A stretch of DNA of 64,000 bases from Elysia chlorotica (lineage: Eukaryota > Mollusca > Gastropoda > Plakobranchidae): assembly GCA_003991915.1 (NCBI GenBank), contig RQTK01000503.1, forward strand, positions 116,074 through 180,073. The letters are read 5' to 3'. The position numbers and the translations under genes were made by a program. Below are positions 1-13,000 of this stretch, piece by piece; within the stretch, counting starts at the first letter, position 1, and each line of letters begins with the position of its first letter. Below the pieces are notes generated by a model, which was given only the letters and a program-made list of their open reading frames with translations, was not told where the DNA came from and made no database searches.

Positions 1-35
<35 letters not shown>

Positions 36-60
36 ATATCTATCTATTTATCTCTATCTC
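1..60. repeat. (TC)n / TATC microsatellite at window edge
   Basis: A pure TC run of about 29 bases is followed by TATC/TCTA-type degenerate repeats. The array may continue beyond the window edge. Confidence 0.9.
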
Positions 61-786
61 TCTTAAATTTTCTTCAAATAAAATAAAAACAATTAACATG
101 CATCTTTAAAAAATATAAAAATGAGTTTTTGAACGGTATTCTTTTAAAAAAAAATTCCACGAATAATTTATTTTAATTGAAGGGAAATTTTAACTTGCAC
201 AAAAAAGTGGGACATGCACTCAGGGTTATGTCTAGTTTAGCAAGGCATTTGACGCCCCACTATGGTACCAGTAAATTACTAAGAACGAAGAGGACGCCTG
301 GGTGCAGAGTGTGATAGTGTCCCACTTTTCATTCAAACCTCCATAGGCCGATTAAAACTTAGAAAGCCTATTGTTACTCTAAATGTTATATTGCAAGGGT
401 TTTATTTCCTCTTCCCCTTTTTCCTTTTTTTTTACGAGTGCATTGCACTCAAACGTTAATAAAGGAACCGCCACTGTGAACAAACCCAGTACTGTACATG
501 ATTATTCACCAGGTCTCTATTTTTTTGTAGTTCGATATGTATCCATCATTTAGCACTTTTAAACATCCATTAGTTTATCTCTACTCTAAACAAAACATTT
601 TTGGTAGGCCTAACCCTTAACCTTACACACACAAAAACTGTTCACGCACAAATTTACAAAATATAGTAAGAAAGGAAATAAAAGAAACAATCTTATTTTT
701 CCAAATGAAATAGTTTATAAATATATTCACATATGTACTGGAATGTAAAACTACATAATTTAAAGACAATAATGGTAATAGCAATG

Positions 787-859
<73 letters not shown>

Positions 860-1009
860 GATAACGAATTGAAGAATAAAAAAAGATATTGTATATTCTA
901 CTAAAAAAAAACCTAGGGATTTTTTAATTTCTTTGTAAAATTTATCTCCAACATTGTGGACGGAGTTGAGAAAATTCTACTTTCAAAAAAGCTAAAACAA
1001 AATAAACAT
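61..1009. other. 3' flank / probable 3' UTR of KIZ
   Basis: No coding region is seen. The stretch lies just beyond the KIZ stop codon on the minus strand. Minus-strand AATAAA hexamers occur at 401-406 and 167-172 and are candidate polyadenylation signals, but nothing in the sequence decides which one is used. An AAT microsatellite lies at about 786-856. Confidence 0.4.
786..856. repeat. (AAT)n microsatellite
   Basis: About 23 uninterrupted trinucleotide units in the 3' flank of KIZ. Confidence 0.95.
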
Positions 1010-4000
1010 TCAGTCATAAAAATCAAAGTCAAAGTTGTCTGATTGTTTACGGCTGCTCCCAAATATTCCGACATCCACTTCTGTGTCAGTGTCGAGGTCT
1101 GAGCTTATTTTCACACCTGTAAACGAATAAAAAGTAATTTTACTTTCATCAAGATTTTCTTTTGTTTACAAATATGCATTAAACCATCACTTAGATTAGA
1201 CAGCAGACAAAATTGAAGATACACGTATTAGATACAAAATCAAAAAAAAAATCAAAGCATAGATGGGATGGCCAAGTAGCAAAAATGTTAGACAGTTGGT
1301 GAATGTTAAAATTCACCGTTTGGCTACTTAGACTATTCCAAAGAAGAAGAGAAAGACCAAGCCTGGGATGGAGAGATGTAACTGCACATCAGTTCAGAAT
1401 GGAATTGATGGCATAGGCAGATTGCAGTTAGGGAAAGATGGTTCCAGAGGGGCTCCTCCACATTGTGAATCAACACTAAATTTAGATCTAGATTGTAATG
1501 TACAAAAATATTTACCCTTTAAATTTCTACTAGCAAAAGCCACATTTTATTACTTTTGCAAGAAGCTCTTTTTCTGAATATCAACAGTTTTGATTAATTT
1601 CTATCCGTTCTAACTCCATGATAACTGTGGTTTAACTTTATAAGGGAAGTAAACCAGAGAACAGGTTTTTACTTTTACTCTGAGTAATTTTTGCTCTAGG
1701 GTGGCTTATGCTAGGACATTATTAAAGGGACAAAATGTGTAAATCAAATATGCCAATAAGATCAGAAATAAAAAAATTGTCCATATCAAAACCCAATTAT
1801 AAGCAAATAATTTACAAACCAATATTAAGTGAAAACACTATAATGTAAACATATATTCCTCACATAATAAAAAGAAAAAGAAAAAGAAAGACAATACAAC
1901 TGAATACCTTGAAACTTGTTCTGTGAGCTCTGCAGTGGATTGATCGGGTTAATCGGATTGGTTGGTTTTCTGAAAAAATGAAACATGGATATGGATGAGT
2001 TCGCAATGTCGTCATAATAAAGACAATTATCATAATTTTTCTAATGTTTCAATATTCCACAAAAAATATATATAATAAATATATTATTACATCTATTCCC
2101 TGCACCCTCCCTACCACTAGATAAAAAAAAATCTGAGGGATACTTTTAAGGCGAAGAAGGGAACACAACGTTTTAAAATTTTAATTTTAATTTAAGTTAT
2201 TGGGGCATTTTATATACAGTAAAAAACAATTCAAAAATATTTTCAATTTTCAATATCAATCTCACTACAAAAGGACATAGGTACTGATTTTAATATGCTT
2301 TCATATTTTATTTATTTATTGATTGATTTATTTGTTAACTTACTTTCTACTTTGCTCTTCTTTAAAAAAAAATATTAAAGAGTGTCCCACCTGGTCTCCA
2401 CAGCTGTAGGAACGTAAACATGCGAGGTTGTGTGGACCGTAGCGGTTTGGGAGCTTGTCTCAGATCGATCCTCTACATCTCTAGTCCGCGGAGTTACTGG
2501 CGCACTGGGTTGGAGGAGGAGAAGGGAGAGATAAGACAAGTATGGCAAATTCATTTTGTTTTTTGCTGTTAATATCTTTAATTGAGTCAACATGCAAAGA
2601 AAACAAATAATACAAACAATATATAAATAACTTTTAAACTGACACCATGAAATGAGAGATAAGGAGTATCTATATTATAAAAAGCTTGATATTTTTTACC
2701 TCAATAGGCCTACTTATTTGGTGATTTTGTTGTTGTTGTTCTTTGTTTGTTTTTTTGGTTATGCTCTGCACTCAGGAAGTTTGTAGAATTTCGCCACTTT
2801 TAATATCACATTCTTAAGTACATATTTTGCTTCTGATGGCGTTGGAGAGAGTTTTGCTTTCTTCAACTAAAAGAGTTAAGTCTTACACAGGTTTTGTAGC
2901 AATGGCTGTGGCTACTTGTTTTTCTACATCATCATCAGTGTCCTCAGGTCCCGATGACTGCTGCCTTGTGGGAACTTGGCTGGCGGTGCCGGAGATCATG
3001 TTTTTATAGGCAGCAGTTTCTGGCAAGACGGAGAGAGGGAAGAACTTAGGAAATACTATTACACTGAGGGAAGAACTTAGGAAAGAAATACTATTACAGT
3101 GAGGGAAGAACTTAGGAAAGAAATACTATTACAGTGAGGGAAGAACTTAATAAACTCTTTAATATTAGGAAAAAAACTATTTTTTTTCTCATTATTGTAA
3201 AAAAGTCAAAGTATTTCAAAACCCAAGAATTCTAGAATAACTCGAAATATTCACAAATTAAATAGCGTATTTCTTCTACATAATTATATATTTGAAGTAA
3301 TTTTTTAAAACAAGCTACATTTTCTTGTAAATCATCTTGCTAGGTAGAGTTTTCACCAAAAAAAACCAGTTTCAAAAATCATAAACATAAGACTTAGTGA
3401 ATACCTAAAAATGGCCTTTTTCCTTCAGTGTGTAATAAGGAAAAAATAAATGGAAAAAAGGGTCAAACTTTGGAGACATAATATTTAACATTAAAAAAAT
3501 GTTTAAGTTTTCAAAGATGTTTCACTTATCAATCTATCATTAGACACTTGCATAGCAATCTTACAAAATGAGGCTAATTGCATGCCATACTTGCCCAAAG
3601 AATACTTAAATATAGAGATGGGGATGTAAACTATAACCAGAAATTGAAGCTAGCTTTGAAATAATGCAATTGTTTCACCAATCGAGCTGAAATATTGTCT
3701 CTATTTCTAAATTTCTGGATCCATTCGTCCATCAAGTACCAAGCTCTGCAGCATTGACAATCATGCCCCTCTACACGTCCCGGTGCCTTGCTGCTTTTGT
3801 TGCTCTGTCTACCTTTTGTTAGTCTTTCCATCATCTTTTCTTGTTGTTTTCCCCTGCTCTTAGTTTCTAGGTATGTGTCTTTTTACTCACAATGTGTGAA
3901 CTGCAGCTCAATTTCTTCCCATTTACTAAACTATGAAACAAAGCAATTGAAATAAGATAAAATACATATTTTCTAACCTACCATTCAGTGGTACAGCATC

Positions 4001-7000
4001 TCGTGGTAGGCTAGAATTGATATAACTTGATTCATCGTCGCTCATTGGTCTGTCCAATAGACTACCAAACTTCAAGGGAGGAACTGTTAAGGGAGGTCAT
4101 CATGCAAAACAAATTGTGACACACAATGATATCAAAGGGGGAATCATGCACAGAATACTGTATCAGTTGGTTTCTTGTACCAAAAAAATTATAAATTGAA
4201 TTTGTTGAAAAATGGAGTGGAGTCTGACAAACTTGAATGCATCAGGAAATATTAATTGCAGCAAAAAAAGAAATAAAAGACAACAATAAAAACAAATAAA
4301 ATAATGCACACACAAAAATCAGATCAATATTATTGTCAAAGGTCCAAAGGTTTGAATAATAATTTTCAAATTGACTGAGATACATTTTTTGATTGAGATG
4401 GATGCTATGGAATGTCGATTTCTTTTACAATTTGACAGCAGGAGGCAAAAATTCAAGATTTCAATTTTGCTTAATATCAAAGTCATTGCAAATACTCAAG
4501 GGCTTATGAAAATTTAAAATAACACACCAAAGTGTTTGGGGAAATCCTTAAGCAAATGTGAAGTGAAAAAAGCATTCAAAACAGAATATGATGGGCTTTA
4601 AAAAAAATTGAAACATCTCAAAATAAGATCATCATGTGAGACATTTGGATGACACATACCAATCTGTGAGCTGCATGTATCAAACTAAATAACACAGAAG
4701 TTTAAGACAATCCTTAGGCAGTAAACTGGATATAAGTTGCTTACCTCTTCCATCATCTGCAAAACTTCCGGACCCCTCAAGAGTGCTTTTAGGACTAACA
4801 CCTTTGCTCCACTGTGCTACCTTTTGCTGGTTGCTGGGTGCCTCGTTTCTTTCCTCCCCATACACTTTTTCAAGGAGATGTACAATGAAGGCATGGCCCT
4901 GAATAAATATGACCCAAACCGCAATTACATATTTGAATTAAATATATTGTGTGCATGAAAATATTTAATTTTATACAAGAAAGCCATTGAGGTAATAACT
5001 ACTAATTCTAAGTCTAAACATTTTTTTGTGTCAATGAAGATGGATTTTCAAAAGACTGAGTATGATTCCTGTAAAAAAATCTTCTAAAGACTTATTCCTA
5101 CTTTAGTTGATTTACAAGTAAGGCAAAAGCAAGAGCAAAACAGTCTTGGCATCCACCTATCTGTTTTAGAAAATTTCGATGAGCAGCTTATTTTTCGTTC
5201 TTGAAACAATACATTTCTATATTTTTGCATAGAATTTGACATAAACTTTTTTTCCTTAAGAAAGGGTCTACATGAATGATATATCCCAGTTGAAAAAAAA
5301 GTAATAACAGCAAAGCTAAGGCACACCTTTTCTTGTGCATTGCCATCAGCCACCATGCAGGGAGTAAATATGGCTGAGAGTTCATGAGGTTCCATCACAT
5401 TTGCCCTAACTAAGGTTACAAAGTGTGAGAAAAGGGCATCCCATATCACCTGAGCCTCTGGCGACAAGTGCTGCCTGTGGAACCATTGACAACTCAGTAG
5501 TTACTATTTTTACTAAAGGTTTTATTCTTAATGTAAATGGCTCTTATGTTGCTAATCTAAAGTAATGTTATGCTTTAATGTGCCAATGTAAAAATTAAAA
5601 ATCCACAAAAACCCCACCAGATAGTGCTTGGCACAGTCTACTAAACACCAGACAACAACTTAACATGCCTTACATCTAAATTTAGCTAATGTGGATCCTT
5701 GCTTCAACATGCTCTAAAATTAATAAAGAAGTGCCTGGGGTAACATCGAAACTGAAGTATAGTATTTTTTTTTTTAAAAGCATCTTTCAATTTTATGCAC
5801 ACAAATCATTCTGCTCTTAAACTTATATAACATTCAATCCTCATCAGCAAAACGAATGGTAGTGCAAATTCACTAAATATAATATTAAATAAATCTCTTT
5901 TTTCCCCTCAACATACGACTTAAAATAGTAGCGAAAATGATTCAGTATTACAAGTGATACCATACCCTTATCTTTAAAAAAAATTGTACAAAAATGAGAG
6001 AAAAAAATGTTTGCTTTTACTGCATTTTGGTGCACTAAAAACCGATAGCCCACACAAAACATACACAGGCAAAAGAAGAAGATGACATGTCTCAATTGTT
6101 AAAGAGAAAAGAGCACATCGCCTTAAGCATGGGACAAGAACTTAACATTTAAAAAAAAAAAAGCTAATTTATGGATGTCCCACATGAAATAGTCAATTAA
6201 AAATTCATGGAAAAAAAGAAAAAGCAGAAGCAAAACTTGCCTAAGTTTGTCTGCAGTCAGTATTGCCATGTTTCCATCTAGCAGATCCAAGGGCAGCAAA
6301 CTTTTCTCAGCCAGGTTCCGAACAATTAGCGTTATCTGCTCCAGCACCACCATGCTCACCAAGTTTGCATCTACACGACTCAAGTCAGAACCTTCATTGG
6401 CAGCTCTTGAAAAGAAACATTCTCATGAAAAATGGCACTTATGCTGCTCATTTAAAGTGATGTTATGCTTTATATGTGCCAGTGTAAAAAATTAAAATCC
6501 ACACACAAAAAACACAAGATAGTGCTTGGCACAGTCTATTAAACACCAGAAAACAACTTAACATGCCTTACATCTAAGTTTAGCTTATATGGACCCTTGC
6601 TTCAACAGGCTCTAAAATTAATAAAGAAGTGCCTGGGGTAACATCGAAACTGAAGTATAGTATTTTTTTTTTTAAAAGCATCTTTCAATTTTATGCACAC
6701 AAACCATTCTGCTTTTAAAATTATACGAGTATAACAGACAAGATCTTAACATGTAAAAAAGAAAACAGAAAAAAGCTAATTTATGGATGTCCCACATGAA
6801 ATACTTCATTAAAAATTAATTGGGGAAAAAAATAGATAAAACAGAAGCAAAACTTGCCTAAGTTTGTCTGCCGTCAGAATTGCCATGTTTCCGTCTAGCA
6901 GATCCAAGGGCAGCAAACTTTTCTCAGCCAGGTTCCGAACAATTAGCGTTATCTGCTCCAGCACCACCATGCTCACCAAGTTTGCATCTACACGACTCAA

Positions 7001-10000
7001 GTCAGAACCTTCATTGGCAGCTCTTGAAAAAAAATAAAGTGGTCAATTCTTAATCAAGAAGACACAAAAAAGGTAAAGAATGGTTGTAGCAAGGTAGTGA
7101 CAGTGAAGTGATGAGTAGAAACTAACAAGCATTGGTTGCAACATCTAAGACATTTTTTTTAATTATTAGAGGACATATCGTGCAGCATGTTCTTTCTTCA
7201 TTTCATTTGATTAGTTTTGTTTAGTGATTTACCATTTAAATTGTTGTGTTCTTTCTCGATCTTGATTTTTTTTTAACTGTGCCAAAGAAAAATATCAACA
7301 AAGCTCATTTGTTGTCTTTTGTTTTTAAATATAATAAATGCATTATATAATTCTCTTATTATTTTTACATGATGTACCTAGTATTCTCACACCAAGCTTT
7401 ACTAAAACCTTAAAATTGTAATGGACTTAAGAAGCAGAAGTGTTAGTGGATGTAGTACTAAAAATAGGAAAAGGATGAGGAGGAGAAATCACAACAATAT
7501 TACCATATGTGTTGAGTATTAGAAAGTACATTGATGACAGATAGGAAATCAATGTATTAGATTGAAAAGTTGATGGTATCTTTTTGGAGGCAGCCATGGT
7601 GCCAGTATTTTCTTTTAAATTCCCTTATAAACATCATAATCACAGTTGGTGTTTTGTAGCTTTGTATGCATGCCTTGTGGTCTCAGTGGGTCTCCACCAT
7701 TTAAATTAAATAGCCAAAATGGATATTTCAAGAATTACTCAAAGTTAAATTTTCATCGCAAGTATTTCAATTTATACAACTAAATATGCTTGGAAGATCA
7801 TCTTTTTACTCTGGCATGTGATTAGGAATAATTGAAGTAAAGATTTCTAAACAACTTTTTATCCCCCCATTAAAAATTGAACATCATCAAAGAGAGATGA
7901 AAAAGTCTGATTACCTGATGATGTTACTTTTCATAGCAGAATCCGGCCAGGATGACCTGTAGTAGCCCTCCACTGAGAAAGCTTCTCTCACATCAGCCTC
8001 AACATGTCGGAGTAGGAGGAAAAGACCTTCAGCTGACAACTCAGCTTTGAAAGAACTAAAGAGGATAATAGAAAAGTACACTGTTAAGCTTCTTGAAGCG
8101 TTTGTGACACAGATTATGTAGTTAAATTGCATACTTATTTGTTTATATTAAAAAAATAGATGGCAAAAAGCCATAAATTGATATTTTTGCTCTTTAGAGG
8201 TTGAAAAAAGTTCACACACAAAAATTAGAGCGCAGAGAAGGAGATGAGATGACAATATCACAACACAGTGGACAGGGAATATGATAAATGAAATTCTGAG
8301 GAAAGCAGAGGACAAAGAGAAATGATGACAGCTGGTTGCCAGATGCAGTAATGCCCCCACTGCTGCTCTCACCACAGGATAGAAGAAGAAGGAGAAAAGA
8401 TCCAAAACACGGTTGAACCAAAAAAGCCTTACCTGGAGACAGTAGATGTTTTCTTTGGCTCTGCTTTCACCTGGGCTGACTGAGGTTCTACTCTGACTTG
8501 GGTGTTGCCCAAAGACTGACCCATGGGGATGTCAGTGTCGCTACCAAATTCACTTGTCTCCTCGTTCTCTTCATTGGTGGGTGACATTGCATCTAGAATC
8601 AAAGGAAGTGAGGGGAGGGGGGGGGGGGGGGGGGAGGGTTGAAATCATTAGATTATGTTGCATCAGTACAAGATTGGAGGTTAGAAAGTAAATAGAGTAA
8701 CAACAAAATTGATTTGACATTGCTTTTCCAAGAGAGTAGAGAATGAGCAATTGATAATTAAGTGATCCTTTTGAGAAAAAATTGTCTTATTGCTGAACTA
8801 TCTTTTTTTTCTTCTAATTTAGAGCAACACATACAGACTTTATAAATAACTTTTATTCTCGATAAAACTTAAAGTAAAATTTTTAGCACAGTAAGGACAA
8901 TTTAATAATAAAAATAAATAAATTTTTCTTACTGTCCGTTGGGGAATGATGATGAACTTCAACGGCGTGAGTATGTTGAGTCTTTTGTTGCGGAATCTGG
9001 TGGTCAGAGGATGCCTTCTGGTCTCTAGCGGAAAGAACCTGTATTTCTTCCTTAGGAGCTGGGCCTGGGAGGTTGGCATACTCACTGCCGCCACTTTCAG
9101 ACCCAGATACCGCCTTAGAGTTTTGGGAGCCTGCAAAATAAAAAAATGATAATGGGTCATAGCTTAGAACTTGTCGCAAGCCTTCTTGAGGCGAGACATA
9201 AGCATAAGCGTACCACAACATTGTACTTACCACTTAATATGTATATGATTGGTAACTGATTTTAATTTCATACTATGTCATATGTTGAGAAAAAGTAGAA
9301 AATATATTATAGTCATCAGAACAGTTGTTATTGCAAATGAATATGCATAAGTGAGAAAATTTTGTTTAATTTGGGTGATTTATATCATGACTTCTGATCC
9401 CTTTCAGGGAATACAAATTTGTGTTTGTTTGTTTTTTTATTAACAAAAAGCATCATCTTAGGTGTGGTCTCAAGCAGGGATCACTCCAATTAATCAACAA
9501 CAGCAACAAAAAATCAACTAATGGTTTGTGCAATTGATACTCCTAAGTAAAATTTTAAAAACTGATTTTAAAAGTTAATAAAAAAAAAATTATTAAATTT
9601 GCTCCACTGGAAAACTGCTTATCTACCAAATTGTATTTTCAAACTAGTTTAAAAGAGCCAATCTACAATATTAAAAAATAAGGTTTTAATACGTCATCTT
9701 TGCATCACGTAGCAGGAACTTACTTGCAGTAACATTTTGATAAGGGCTGAATCTTTCTTGGTGTGAATCTTGATGTTCCTGTTTATTTTTATAAGACTGA
9801 TTTGGTTGCTGAGATTGCGACTGCTCTTGCTGTCTTTGCTGATAGTTCTGTTGTTGTTGTTGTTGTCGCTGAGAAGATGTATGCTGTTGCTCTTGCCGTA
9901 GCTGCTGATGCTGCTTTTGAGGAATACTTTGTTCATACTCCTGTTGTTGACTACTAGTTCTGGATCGCTATGAGGATCAGTTTAAATGAAACATGTTTCA

Positions 10001-13000
10001 AATATCTGCATTAAAATGTGATAGTGAAAAAGTAACTTATTTGTACTGATAAAATAAAAGCAGAATCAATCTTTGATTAAAATAGGCGGCAATAATTATT
10101 TTTCAAAAGAATAATTCAAAGTGAGAACAGTCTCAAGATTTCTCTCTGCTAATGGCTTGACAATTCAAGTCATAAAAATCATATAATTATAATTGTGATA
10201 GTTTGGTCTGTTGACAATTTCAATAATATACTTTTAAATATACAGTTAAACAATATGAGAGTAGATATCTAGAAAAGGATTTACCATGAAGTAATGAGAA
10301 TAAATATCATTACATGATTTCCGAAATACTAGGACATTATGCAACTTAGGTTATTGTGTTTTTACCTGTTGAGGTTTAGCTGAGATCTCATCTTGTGATT
10401 GTTTGTGCTGTTGTGAATGTTGATCTTGAGCTTTTTGGTGAGTTGCCTGTGGTTGCTGGTTTGGCTGATGTTGTCGTGATGGATCTCCATGCATAAGCTC
10501 ATCCCACTGAGGGTATGTTCTTGAGATGTAATCCTCATACTGTTTCTGTTAAATAAGAAAAGACGAATTGCTGGATTTTGCCTCTTTCTTTTTCCCAGCC
10601 TACAAGACATGATCTCACAATATCATTATCTTTGCATGTGATCTTTATTTTAAAGGATTGAATGAAGTCAATTTTCATTTACATCCAAGCACATTCTTTG
10701 TTGCGGGCAGCTGTGCATAGGTTTTATAATGAAATACAAACCACAGCTATAGCTGTTTTAAAGGAAAGCTACAAATTTGGTTATCTTTTTAAAAGACTCT
10801 TAGATGATTATCTTACTACTGACAGGCCAATTTTACATCATGCAATAAAACACTCTTGCTTTAATAATTAACGATGATTTGAGATAAAAATGATGCCCAT
10901 AAAATCTTTTGGGTGAAATGAACAACTGTAAAAATCAATCACTAACTCACCTTAACTGATGCAAGCCTCTGTGTTCTTGCATTCATTTCAGCCATGTGGG
11001 CATCAATTCTTTCAAATTCACGCATCATCATTTCATTGCGCTGCTTTGCACGCCTTTCATCTTCACAAATTTTTCTCCAGTAGGCATTCAGGCGAGTAGC
11101 TTTCATTTTGGAACTGAAAGCATGCAAAATATTTTGGAAAGGTTAAAAAACGATGCAATTGGTTTTGCTACATTTTTATAAAGTGTTTTATAGGGGCAAT
11201 TGGAAAGAAATCTATGTTTCATATTAGTGATGTCCAATATTCACAATGAAATTATTAATTTTTTTAGTGCACAATATACAGTGATTTATCCAATAAACTC
11301 AAATAATCTGTCAAAATAAGAATTATATTCTATGACGAGTTAACTTTTCAATCAGTTTTGTGAAAGACTTTTTTTTTTATTTGTGTTTAAATTAGTATTC
11401 TATAAGTCTTTATTTTTGTCATTTCCCACTGCAGGTGTGGAATCAGGAGCAGATAAAGATATAACTGATACAAAATCTTTCGATATTTATAAAATTATGA
11501 CTTCTATTAGTCAATAATTTATATCGTTGTCATGCAACTTCCACACTATATTTATAACTAATTCATTTAAAGAGTAGCAATCAAACAAATCAACAATGCA
11601 AGTTTTGTCAAGCATGAATAAATAGGGTATATTTTTGAAGAAGGTATTTCATGAAATAAATACAGACAACTATAAAACTGTATTGAAAAGACAAACACAA
11701 CTCACGAAGTTTGGTCAGCTTGAAGTGCTCGTCGAAATTGCCTTTCAAGTTCCATTCTTTGCTGCTCACTTCAGTAGGGGAAAAAAAATTAAGATGTTAA
11801 AATTGAGTATTCTTTATGATTTCTCATCAGAATTAGTTTAAAATAAAAACCAAGCACATCATATTATACATTCTTAAAGACAGTCAGACCAAACTGCAAT
11901 CTCTCTGCAGATGGCCTACTGAGCAGATTTGCTCAAGTATTTTTTAATGTGTATACGATTCTTATGTATGTAATCAATAAACTTAAGTACATTACCACAC
12001 AAAATATATTCCACCAGATCCATCACTCCAATCGCCAAATTGTCACAATATCAATATATATTGTTTTACTCTCTTGAAACTTGTTCATTCAATTTAAAGA
12101 CTTTTCAGTTCAAATGAAAACCTTTTCTGAATGGATCCTCCACTCCATTCCTTTCACCCTTAATCCTAGCTATAATGAAGTAAAGTGTGATTATTTCTAT
12201 TATTAGTTGTTTTGGTGTTTTTTTATTTTTTATACAGAATTAATGAACTATATATTACAACTCGGATTCAACAAACTACCTCGTTAATTTTCAATAGTTT
12301 CTTGGATGCATGATTCTTTCAAGCCATGTAATTGTAAGGCTCACCACTACCCTACCTCCATTTCATTAAATCTGTACCTTAATAATGTTGAGTCAATAAC
12401 ACCCCAACCCATCTACTGACAACTTTCCCAAACAAAAACATTTCATTGCGACCCATCCCTGTTACTGTTGGCTACGCTACACTACATTATATGTCAGTCA
12501 TTGCTAGAGAGAGAATCATATTTTTTAGTGACGATCGTCATATCTTTGGTTGCCTTATTTTAAACTAGATTTAGAGTATCTGGTATGCAACTTTGTAAGC
12601 TTTCCTGCTCTTCTGGATTGTTGGATTAGAGGGTGAGTATGAGATTAATTCGTTGTATCCAAGATAGTTTGCTAAAAACAAAGACAAAATCGAAGATTTT
12701 TATCTATTCGTTGAATGTCGGGTGTTCTTTGAGTCTGAGTTCGTTGTATTTGAGTTATACTGTATGCATCTAGTTGTTTTTTTTTAACCATTACTGGATA
12801 CAGACCTCATTTCCATCTCCTACATATCATTTTTTTTCTTTGTTTTTTTTACATACACATGTTTGTGTTGGAGCTTTTATTGTAATGGACATGTTAAAGT
12901 GTGCCATTATGGATATTACATTCGGAGACAAATAATTCTAAATGAAAGTTAGGTGTCACAGTTAAAAAAAAAAGTAAATGAAAAACCCCAGAAGAACACT

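Larger units (their letters stand above)
5534..7035. repeat. Tandem duplication in KIZ (units 5534-6415 and 6430-7035)
   Basis: Two direct copies each carry one 165-nt exon plus intron. Long intronic blocks match, for example 5555-5822 with 6450-6720, and about 6128-6240 with 6735-6857. The first copy has roughly 290 extra bases (about 5830-6125) that are missing from the second. Intron copies differ by scattered substitutions and small indels, while the exons differ at only three positions. Confidence 0.88.

Noticed and set aside
3631-3834. 67-aa minus-strand frame containing RAWYLMDEWIQKFRNRDNIS
   Set aside because: It looks protein-like but sits in a KIZ intron with no fitting splice phases. 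It may be a decayed repeat; no family was recognised.
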